Source of the DNA: Clostridiaceae bacterium OM02-2AC
GTDB lineage: Bacteria; Bacillota_I; Bacilli_A; Erysipelotrichales; Erysipelotrichaceae
NCBI GenBank assembly: GCA_003481775.1
Contig: QULU01000066.1
Coordinates: 1-12,738 of the forward strand
DNA length: 12,738 nucleotides
Direction of reading: 5' to 3'
This document shows, one piece after another, positions 6,717 through 12,738 of this stretch. Below the pieces are notes generated by a model. It was not told the origin of the DNA, ran no database searches, and saw only the letters and a list, made by a program, of their open reading frames with translations. Every line of letters begins with the position of its first letter. Position 1 is the stretch's first letter. Both the position numbers and the translations under genes were made by a program.

Positions 6717-7881
6717 ATTTATAAAACAGCAGAGTAAGCAGGTGGATGTGGAGATGATTCAATTTGGCTTCAACGGCTTTGATGCAGCAATCATCCAGAA
6801 AGCACTTGGCTGCAGCCGTGATTGTGTGCAGACTCATACAAAAGAGCTTGTTCAGGAGCATCGCCTGCTTCGGATCGCAGGACGACCTGTACGCTATTTC
6901 GATAGGGAGCGATTGGCGGAATTGAAACAAGGGACGATTCCGGAGCTTGATTATTCAGATTTGAACAGTGCTTTGGCATATACAGAAGAAACAGCAGATG
7001 ATGAGGTTGACTATTTTGCTTCGGTAATCGGTGCGGAGGATAGCTTAAAGCAGTGTCTGGAAAAAGCAAAGGCGGCTATGATTTATCCCCCCAACGGGCT
7101 GCATACCCTGCTGCATGGACCTACCGGGGTTGGAAAGACCATGCTGGCGGAAATGATGTTTGAGTTTGCGTTGGCAAATCACATACTAAAAGAAAATGCG
7201 CGCTTTGTGGTTTTAAACTGTGCAGACTATGCAGATAATCCACAGCTGCTGACCGGTATGCTCTTCGGCTATATAAAGGGTGCCTTTACAGGAGCCAATG
7301 AGGATAAGGAAGGTCTTGTCAAGGAAGCAGATGGAGGTATTTTGTTTCTCGATGAAATCCACCGCCTGTCTGTAGAAGGCCAGGAAATGCTGTTTCTACT
7401 CATGGATAAGGGAATCTATCGTAGAATCGGTGATTCCTCACGGGTGAATCAGGCAAAGGTTTTGATTATCGGCGCAACCACAGCAAATCTGACGGAGAGC
7501 CTATTGGATACATTTAAAAGAAGGATTCCGATGATTATCGATATCCCGGCACTGAGTGAGCGAACCATATATGAACGCTATGATCTCATCGTCCGCTTTT
7601 TCTCCATCGAGTACAATATGATCAAGGTGGAAATGGTTATCGAGCCCATCGTTATGAAGTCTCTTTTATCCTATTCCTGCAATGGGAATGTAGGGCAGCT
7701 CATGGCGGATATCAAAATGATCTGTGCAAGAGCATATCTGGATTATCGTACACAAAATCAGAAATTTCTGCATATTGACCGAGAGCACCTTGGCAATGAT
7801 GTGATTTCCGGCTATCTCAACTGGAATAAAAATAAGCAGGAAAATGATTTGGCTGTAAACACACCGCTTGTTGTAAATTAG
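6697..7881 (+). CDS. LevR/ManR-type sigma-54 activator, N-terminal half (HTH + AAA+), ending at an in-frame TAG
   Basis: This 394-residue protein corresponds to the DNA-binding and motor part of LevR. An N-terminal winged-helix-like region (about 1-70) precedes an AAA+ domain with Walker A GPTGVGKT (141-148), the sigma-54-contacting GAFTGA loop (195-200), Walker B GGILFLDE (213-220), GATTAN (259-264), the arginine-finger-region KRRIPM (274-279), and GNVGQL (330-335), the LevR-style sensor 2. All motor motifs look intact. ATG 6697 follows AGGAG (6684-6688) and overlaps rpoN by 20 bases. The frame stops at TAG 7879-7881 but remains open immediately beyond, and the sensing domains are encoded downstream in the same frame. 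As written, the product lacks PRD and PTS-like domains. Confidence 0.9.
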   Translation: MKEKIYEFIKQQSKQVDVEMIQFGFNGFDAAIIQKALGCSRDCVQTHTKELVQEHRLLRIAGRPVRYFDRERLAELKQGTIPELDYSDLNSALAYTEETADDEVDYFASVIGAEDSLKQCLEKAKAAMIYPPNGLHTLLHGPTGVGKTMLAEMMFEFALANHILKENARFVVLNCADYADNPQLLTGMLFGYIKGAFTGANEDKEGLVKEADGGILFLDEIHRLSVEGQEMLFLLMDKGIYRRIGDSSRVNQAKVLIIGATTANLTESLLDTFKRRIPMIIDIPALSERTIYERYDLIVRFFSIEYNMIKVEMVIEPIVMKSLLSYSCNGNVGQLMADIKMICARAYLDYRTQNQKFLHIDREHLGNDVISGYLNWNKNKQENDLAVNTPLVVN

Positions 7882-7929
7882 CATTATAACGCAACATCCT
7901 TTGATCATATACAGGCTGGTAACATCTAT
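7879..7929 (+). other. In-frame amber codon and open linker inside the LevR-type regulator
   Basis: TAG (7879-7881) is followed by 16 sense codons (beginning H-Y-N-A-T-S-F-D and ending G-N-I-Y) that run in the same frame into the GTG at 7930. The linker reads like the segment joining the AAA+ and PRD parts of LevR proteins. If the TAG were sense, one product of 918 residues would result, close to the roughly 940 of B. subtilis LevR. TAG ends EIIC and the PRD half in this window, so it is an ordinary stop codon here, not a reassigned one. Confidence 0.8.
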
Positions 7930-9453
7930 GTGAAAATCAACGAAAAATTTGCCTTATATTCCCGTGAATACGACGATCCTGCCCTGATTAACAAAAAGCT
8001 GAAAGCATATATGAATGAATATGTAGACAAGCTGTCAAAAAAATTTCAGGTAAGCAGCGCAGCGAATAAGCTGCTGAATATCATCAATTCCAGTGTATAT
8101 CAGGTTGTGAAAAATGCGATTGAGTATGCAGAAATAAAAATTAATCGCAAGCTGTCCGAGGAGGTCTTTACAGCGATTTGCCTGCATATATCCTCACTCG
8201 TGGAAAATGCCAGTCGCAAGACCATTCTGAATAAGGATACGATCGATATCGCAAGTGAGAACACGACTGAATTCATGGTTGCAAAAAATATGAAGAAGGA
8301 TATTGAATTCCAGCTGAATATCAGTTTGAATGACGATGAGACCTTTATGCTGACAATGTTTTTATGTATGGATAAAATGCGGAATGAGTCAAAAATAAGC
8401 ATACTGGTTTTGTCTCATGGAGACGGTGTTGCCTATCATATGGTCAAGGTCGCAAATGAGCTTTTAAAATGCTCGAATGTGTATAGTATGGATATGGATT
8501 TGAACGAGAATACGCTCACCTTTATCGATAAGGTGGAAGAGAAGATGAAGGCGATCCCGCATTCCCGCGGAATATTACTTATGGTGGATATGGGGTCTCT
8601 GCTCTCCTTTGGTGAAATTCTATCTGAGAAAACCGGCATCGATTGCAGGGTCATCAGTATGGTGAACACGCCGCTGCTGCTGGAGGCGATACGAAGAAGC
8701 ATGAATGGGGATCTGAGTCTTCAGGAACTGCATGCGGAGCTATCGGATCATGTGCCCTATCTCGCGAAAAATATCAGTGGGGCGTTAAAAACGAAGCTGT
8801 CACAGAAAACCGCAGTTGTTATCACATGTCTCAGCGGGGAAGGGACAGCGGTGAAATTGAAGAAGATCATACAGGATACACTTCATGCAGTAAAGGATTT
8901 CGGTATCACGTTATTCACCTGCAATCATGACAGTGCTGCCGGCATCAATTTTACAGATTACAGAATTCTTGCAAACGTAGGAACTGTTAATCTTCATATG
9001 GAGGATGTACCCTTTATTTCAACAAACGAGATTATCATTGAAAATGGTTTGAAAAGATTAAGTGATCTGATTTCTGTTTATTATGAACAGGATCCCGGAG
9101 GCAGCGAGGATGTTCCCAATTATATGATTGAGATGCTGCTGAAGGATCAACTGCAATTTTTAAGTGCGGATAAAATGTATAAGCTGGGCTATACGATTTA
9201 TCAGGAGCTTGTTGAAGGTCTGCAGCTGCCAAAAGAGAATATCACACTGATTCCATTTCTGACACACCTGTCGATTATGGCTGAACGAGCTGTATGCAGG
9301 AATCAATTTGATAATTCCTTAAATGTGGAGCTCGATGAGATTTTTGATCTTTGTAAGCGTAAGCTCAGCCTGTTGGAGGATATCTTTCATATACAATTAA
9401 CCGATACGGAGATTTCTCTTGTTGGAGATATTTTCCGGTATTATATGACATAG
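7930..9453 (+). CDS. LevR/ManR-type regulator, C-terminal half (PRD1 - EIIA-like - EIIB-like - PRD2)
   Basis: This 507-residue reading frame corresponds to the sensory half of LevR. PRD1 spans about 15-110, with H86 in AICLHI. An EIIA(Man)-like domain (about 155-280) has H163 in LVLSHGDGVAYHM. An EIIB(Gat)-like domain (about 292-385) has C300 in VITCLSGEGTA. PRD2 (about 395-505) has H446 in FLTHLSIMAERAV. In LevR, phosphorylation of these sites by HPr and EIIB sets activator activity. The GTG at 7930 is the first plausible in-frame start after the amber codon, but only a weak AGGCTGG (7913-7919) precedes it. It is unclear whether this half is translated independently, by read-through, or not at all. 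Its 507 codons remain free of lesions, and the dehydrogenase gene starts 13 bases later. Confidence 0.85.
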   Translation: MKINEKFALYSREYDDPALINKKLKAYMNEYVDKLSKKFQVSSAANKLLNIINSSVYQVVKNAIEYAEIKINRKLSEEVFTAICLHISSLVENASRKTILNKDTIDIASENTTEFMVAKNMKKDIEFQLNISLNDDETFMLTMFLCMDKMRNESKISILVLSHGDGVAYHMVKVANELLKCSNVYSMDMDLNENTLTFIDKVEEKMKAIPHSRGILLMVDMGSLLSFGEILSEKTGIDCRVISMVNTPLLLEAIRRSMNGDLSLQELHAELSDHVPYLAKNISGALKTKLSQKTAVVITCLSGEGTAVKLKKIIQDTLHAVKDFGITLFTCNHDSAAGINFTDYRILANVGTVNLHMEDVPFISTNEIIIENGLKRLSDLISVYYEQDPGGSEDVPNYMIEMLLKDQLQFLSADKMYKLGYTIYQELVEGLQLPKENITLIPFLTHLSIMAERAVCRNQFDNSLNVELDEIFDLCKRKLSLLEDIFHIQLTDTEISLVGDIFRYYMT

Positions 9454-9466
9454 AAAGGGGAATTTT

Positions 9467-10636
9467 ATGAGCAATCAATTTTTGATGCCATCCAGATTAT
9501 ATACCGGCATGGATGCATTGAAACAGAGCGAGGAGTTGTTTTGTGAATATGGAGCATCGGCTTTTATTGTAACAGATCCACTTATGATAAGCCTTGGCAA
9601 TGTCCAGCGTATTACAGATATACTGGACAGGCTGCAGATTCACTATCGTATATTCAGCGGAGTTACGGGTGAGCCTACCACAGGCATGATACAGGAAGGC
9701 TATGATGCGTATGCGCTATGTCCAGAGTATACCTTTATCATTGCCATTGGAGGCGGTTCCGTTATCGACAGTGCGAAGGCTGTGGCTATGATGAGCGTTT
9801 TAAAAACGATAAAAAATCTATGTGCGTGCATGGGACGATCATATACTGAGAAACTTCCGCCGATAATCGCTATACCGACAACTGCAGGAACGGGCTCCGA
9901 GGTTACGCAATTCACGATTATCACGGATGAACAGACAGATATTAAAATGCTGTTGAAGGGAAGCTCTTTGATGCCTGCAGCAGCAATCGTTGATCCTTCG
10001 TTTACACTGTCTGTGCCTCCCATCGTCACTGCTGCTACAGGCGTGGATGCTCTTTGTCATGCGATTGAAGCATATCTGTCAGTACATGCACAGCCGCTTT
10101 CCAGTGTGCATGCAGTAAATGCGATACAGCGTATTTTAGGAAATCTTCAAAGGGCCCTGCAAAATCCGAATAATCTGGATGCGCGCAATGAAATGGCACT
10201 TGCGGCCTTAGAGGCCGGGATTGCCTTTAATAATGCATCTGTAACAATCGTACACGGTATGTCTCGTCCAATCGGTGCCCTGTTTCATATCCCGCATGGG
10301 GAGTCCAACGCAGTATTACTGATGAACTGTCTGCACTTCATAAATACCCATATGCATGAAAAGCTGGAAGCATTATCCGCAGCCCTGCATCTACCGAAAA
10401 ATAGTGATACTGAGGATGGGGCAGAGGTATTCATAAAGACGATGGAGGTTTTTCTTGCTGCTCTGCATATCCCTTCTCTTTCTGCACGTGGAATCAGCAG
10501 GGAACGATTTCTGCAGTGTATTGAGAAGATGAGTAAAGATGCAGTAAGCAGCGGAAGTCCGCAAAATTTAGGGATTGACATCACCCGGGAGCAAATAGCA
10601 ATGCTGTATCAAAAGCTATTTGCGGATGCATGTTAA
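9467..10636 (+). CDS. Iron-containing (group III) alcohol dehydrogenase
   Basis: This 389-residue cytosolic NAD(P)H-dependent dehydrogenase belongs to the family that includes 1,3-propanediol, butanol and Bacillus methanol dehydrogenases. The nucleotide-binding GGGSVIDSAKA (95-105) and PTTAGTGSEVT (137-147) are present. The four metal ligands are in place: D194 and H198 (GVDALCHAIEA), H263 (VHGMSRPIG) and H277 (HIPHGESNAVLL). Length is standard (380-390). AAAGGGG precedes the ATG, and the gene follows the regulator after 13 bases, so it is probably transcribed with rpoN and the activator. Substrate cannot be assigned from sequence. The neighbouring HPS-PHI pair makes formaldehyde/methanol or another short aldehyde an attractive but unproven possibility. 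Confidence 0.88.
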   Translation: MSNQFLMPSRLYTGMDALKQSEELFCEYGASAFIVTDPLMISLGNVQRITDILDRLQIHYRIFSGVTGEPTTGMIQEGYDAYALCPEYTFIIAIGGGSVIDSAKAVAMMSVLKTIKNLCACMGRSYTEKLPPIIAIPTTAGTGSEVTQFTIITDEQTDIKMLLKGSSLMPAAAIVDPSFTLSVPPIVTAATGVDALCHAIEAYLSVHAQPLSSVHAVNAIQRILGNLQRALQNPNNLDARNEMALAALEAGIAFNNASVTIVHGMSRPIGALFHIPHGESNAVLLMNCLHFINTHMHEKLEALSAALHLPKNSDTEDGAEVFIKTMEVFLAALHIPSLSARGISRERFLQCIEKMSKDAVSSGSPQNLGIDITREQIAMLYQKLFADAC

Positions 10637-10695
10637 GCAAAGCAGAGCATCCGCTTTAGCCTTGACAAAGGAAGAAGGTACATACTACATATATG

Positions 10696-10726
10696 AAGAG
10701 CTGCAGAGGAGTTTCTGCGGCTTTTT
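10696..10726 (+). terminator. Rho-independent terminator after the alcohol dehydrogenase
   Basis: AGCTGCAGA (10699-10707) pairs with TCTGCGGCT (10714-10722) with one G-U pair and a 6-base loop, followed by TTTT. The flanking A-rich 5' side can extend the stem against the T tract. It ends the rpoN-activator-dehydrogenase transcript about 60 bases after the dehydrogenase stop. Confidence 0.8.
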
Positions 10727-10819
10727 GATCAGGACAATGCCTGTTCGCTGTAGTGATCACCTTATCGGCAAAGTTGTTTTTTCCTTTGAAGTATGGTATC
10801 TTGTTCTTGGTGATGCCTC

Positions 10820-11602
10820 ATGATGATACTGATTGCTCCGGCAAAACGAATACGTCCAACAATTGATTATATGGACCATAGGCGCATGCCGTGTTTTTTA
10901 CAGGAAAGTAAGCGGCTTGTCACATATCTGAAAACAAGGAAGCAGGAGGAATTAAAAGCTATGCTGAACTGCAGTGATGCCATTGCTGAATGGACATACA
11001 ACAGCTATCAGCACATGGATGTAAGCACCTCCTGTGTGCCGGCACTGCTTAGCTTTGACGGTATTCAATACAGCTATATGGCACCGGACCTTTTTTCGGA
11101 TGAATACTTCGCCTATGCTGAACAGCATCTTCGCATATTATCCGGTCTGTATGGAATTCTAGAGCCCTTTGACGGCGTAGTTCCCTATCGTTTAGAGCTG
11201 GACAGTCCCTTTCATACACCCTTTTGTACAAGCCTTTATGATTTCTGGGGAAGCAAGCCCTATCAACGGCTGATTGAGGAGGATAAGCATATTCTGGACT
11301 TATCCAGTAAACAGTACGGCAAGCTTATAAAAAGGCATCTGGATCATCGTGTACACTGTGTTAGCGTATTCTTTCTGGAAGAGGAGGATGGGCAGCGTAG
11401 AGAAAAGGGTGTCTATGTGAAAATGGCAAGAGGAGAAATGGTGCGCTGGCTGGCAGAGCAGAATATTCAGCAATTTGAAGATGTAAAGCGCTTCTGCCGA
11501 CTGGGCTATCGCTTTGATGCTGCAGCCTCGGATGAACATCATTATCGCTTTGTGCGAAAAGCAGGCTGGAAGCATAGGAAATTCACAACCGATGGAGATT
11601 GA
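10820..11602 (+). CDS. yaaA: Peroxide stress protein YaaA (DUF328/UPF0246 family)
   Basis: This 260-residue protein matches E. coli YaaA (258 residues) from the first residue: MMILIAPAK against MLILISPAK, which supports the ATG at 10820 over the adjacent ATG at 10823. Other family motifs are LRILSGLYGILEPFD (104-118), PYRLE (122-126), LYDFWG (139-144), and a late KMARGEM (KKARGLM-type) segment. E. coli YaaA limits intracellular iron and oxidative DNA damage during peroxide stress, and the role here is inferred from that. Only a weak ribosome site (GGTGA, 10809-10813) is visible. It lies between two transcription units and is not obviously linked to the sugar module. Confidence 0.9.
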   Translation: MMILIAPAKRIRPTIDYMDHRRMPCFLQESKRLVTYLKTRKQEELKAMLNCSDAIAEWTYNSYQHMDVSTSCVPALLSFDGIQYSYMAPDLFSDEYFAYAEQHLRILSGLYGILEPFDGVVPYRLELDSPFHTPFCTSLYDFWGSKPYQRLIEEDKHILDLSSKQYGKLIKRHLDHRVHCVSVFFLEEEDGQRREKGVYVKMARGEMVRWLAEQNIQQFEDVKRFCRLGYRFDAAASDEHHYRFVRKAGWKHRKFTTDGD

Positions 11603-11703
11603 CGGCACGTTCAATAGGGTATGAGACTAAGGAATACCATAGCCATAATCGAAGACCTTGACATCAGATACCGTCAGGAAGGCTTTCAGAAAAGGAGATT
11701 ACA

Positions 11704-12453
11704 ATGAAAATACAAACAGAAATATGCTGTGGCAGCTATGATGATGCACTGCAGGCAGAGCAGGGTGGTGCTGTCCGTATTGAATTAAACAGTGCTTTAC
11801 ACATGGGAGGACTGACACCGAGTGTCAGCTCTTTAAAGCTGGTTAAGCAGCACACGCAGCTAAGCGTCATGGCAATGGTTCGTCCCCGTGGAGGAGGCTT
11901 CTGTTATGAGCGTGCAGACTTTGCACAGCTGTTGGACGAAGCTAAAGAAATGCTGAAAAATGGAGCGGATGGAATCGTATTTGGCTGTCTGCATGCGGAT
12001 GGAACCATAGACGAGCAGCAGAGTGCTCAACTGATTGCACTGGCTCATGCTGCAGGAAAAACAGCGGTATTCCATCGGGCCTTTGACTGTACACCGGATC
12101 CGTTCGCTGCAATAGAAACGCTGATTGCACTCGGCGTAGACCGTATTCTGACAAGTGGACAGCAACCCAAAGCCATGCAGGCGCTCAAGCTGTTGAAGAA
12201 GCTGCAAAACACGTATGGCTCCCGCATTGAGCTATTGGCAGGAAGTGGTCTGCATGCGGATAATGTACAGCAGTTTCTGGCGGAAACCGGAATTTGGCAG
12301 GTGCATTCCTCCTGCAAGGACTGGAAAGCGGATGTGACTACGATTAGTAAATCGGTAAGCTTCTCCTATGCACCACAGCCGCATGCGTCCGAATATGAGA
12401 TCGTAAGCGCGCAAAGAGTTCGTGCATTTCTTGCGGCAGTAAAGAGCGTGTAA
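11704..12453 (+). CDS. cutC: CutC family protein (copper homeostasis-type TIM barrel)
   Basis: This 249-residue cytosolic TIM-barrel protein has the CutC signatures VRIELN (24-29), GGLTPS (35-40), MVRPRGGGFCY (58-68), FGCLHADGTID (93-103), FHRAFD (123-128) and ILTSGQ (148-153). Length is typical (about 245-250). CutC has been linked to copper tolerance in E. coli, but the biochemical activity of the family is not settled. AAAAGGAG sits a few bases before the ATG. The 101-base gap after yaaA contains a perfect TTGACA (11658-11663) but no acceptable -10 box at the right distance, so its promoter is unclear. It may be read through from yaaA. Confidence 0.9.
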   Translation: MKIQTEICCGSYDDALQAEQGGAVRIELNSALHMGGLTPSVSSLKLVKQHTQLSVMAMVRPRGGGFCYERADFAQLLDEAKEMLKNGADGIVFGCLHADGTIDEQQSAQLIALAHAAGKTAVFHRAFDCTPDPFAAIETLIALGVDRILTSGQQPKAMQALKLLKKLQNTYGSRIELLAGSGLHADNVQQFLAETGIWQVHSSCKDWKADVTTISKSVSFSYAPQPHASEYEIVSAQRVRAFLAAVKSV

Positions 12454-12738
12454 TTATAAGTGATACGCTTTATAAATGGAAGACGATTCCCATATGGTGA
12501 TGAATTGCATATCCTATGTTGTTGAAGGATGCGTAAACATACATGGAAAGCTGATTGAGGATAATTGTAAATAGTAATAAAGGAATTCCTTCCTGTCTTC
12601 ACATGGAAGCAGGGAAAAATAAGAATAGGGCTGCGATTATGCTTTATACAAGGGAAGGTGTTGGATTTTTATCCCTCATCTGCCCTTTTGCTAGTGTGCC
12701 GGGCATGGCATAAATTCAGTTGGAGACAAACCAACCAC
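12454..12738. other. Non-coding tail of the window, no supported gene
   Basis: These 285 bases hold no reading frame with both a ribosome site and recognisable protein character. An imperfect hairpin (CCTG-t-CTTC, 12592-12600, with GAAG-CAGG, 12606-12613) lies about 140 bases after cutC, but no T tract follows it on either strand. It can be called only a possible weak terminator. Confidence 0.5.

Noticed and set aside
7879..7881. TAG as a reassigned sense codon (e.g. pyrrolysine) in this genome.
   Set aside because: The EIIC gene and the PRD half both end in TAG at natural family ends, and no pyl genes are in view. The specific case of local read-through remains open, but a general reassignment does not fit.
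10774..10802. TTGTTT-N17-TATCTT as a promoter for yaaA.
   Set aside because: Both boxes match only about four of six positions, and the implied start would fall on the ribosome site about 11 bases before the ATG.
10620..10823. A 67-codon + strand open frame between the alcohol dehydrogenase and yaaA.
   Set aside because: It begins inside the dehydrogenase gene, spans the terminator hairpin, has no ribosome site and no recognisable protein pattern.
12476..12574. A 32-codon frame (MEDDSHMVMN...) after cutC.
   Set aside because: There is no Shine-Dalgarno sequence ahead of it, it is short, and nothing in its composition suggests a real peptide.

Overview
The window is about 12.7 kb of a moderately low-GC, densely packed Firmicutes chromosome. 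Gene content, strong AGGAGG ribosome sites and protein style suggest a gut Erysipelotrichia ([Clostridium] innocuum-like) or a related clostridial bacterium. That assignment is inference, because no rRNA or other marker gene is present. All recognised genes are on the + strand.

Layout: (1) 1-324 is the 3' end of an Rpn/PD-(D/E)XK-type transposase-nuclease gene with a tetrapeptide-repeat tail, followed by a good intrinsic terminator (330-374). (2) 445-460 is a near-consensus sigma-54 (-24/-12) promoter. (3) 512-5346 is a seven-gene, mostly overlapping operon: a mannitol-1-phosphate 5-dehydrogenase-family enzyme, 3-hexulose-6-phosphate synthase (HPS), 6-phospho-3-hexuloisomerase (PHI), and a complete mannose-family PTS (EIIA, EIIB, EIIC, EIID). 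It is followed by a perfect 10-bp hairpin. (4) 5457-9453 holds rpoN (sigma-54) and, overlapping it, a LevR/ManR-type sigma-54 activator. The activator is split by one in-frame TAG into an HTH-AAA+ half (6697-7881) and a PRD1-EIIA-EIIB-PRD2 half (7930-9453). (5) 9467-10636 is an iron-containing alcohol dehydrogenase, closed by a terminator at 10696-10726. (6) 10820-12453 carries two stand-alone genes, yaaA and cutC, followed by 285 bases with no gene I can support.

How the parts fit: the locus looks like a self-contained sigma-54 sugar or polyol module. The PTS imports and phosphorylates a substrate, and the dehydrogenase oxidises the resulting hexitol phosphate, giving fructose-6-phosphate if it is a true MtlD. 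PHI and HPS would then interconvert fructose-6-phosphate, hexulose-6-phosphate and ribulose-5-phosphate plus formaldehyde. The downstream Fe-dependent dehydrogenase could reduce (or produce) the formaldehyde. RpoN and the LevR-type activator encoded next door would fire the -24/-12 promoter in response to PTS phosphorylation. The most notable points are the amber codon that separates the activator's motor from its PTS-sensing half, and the embedding of an HPS-PHI pair in a mannose-type PTS operon.
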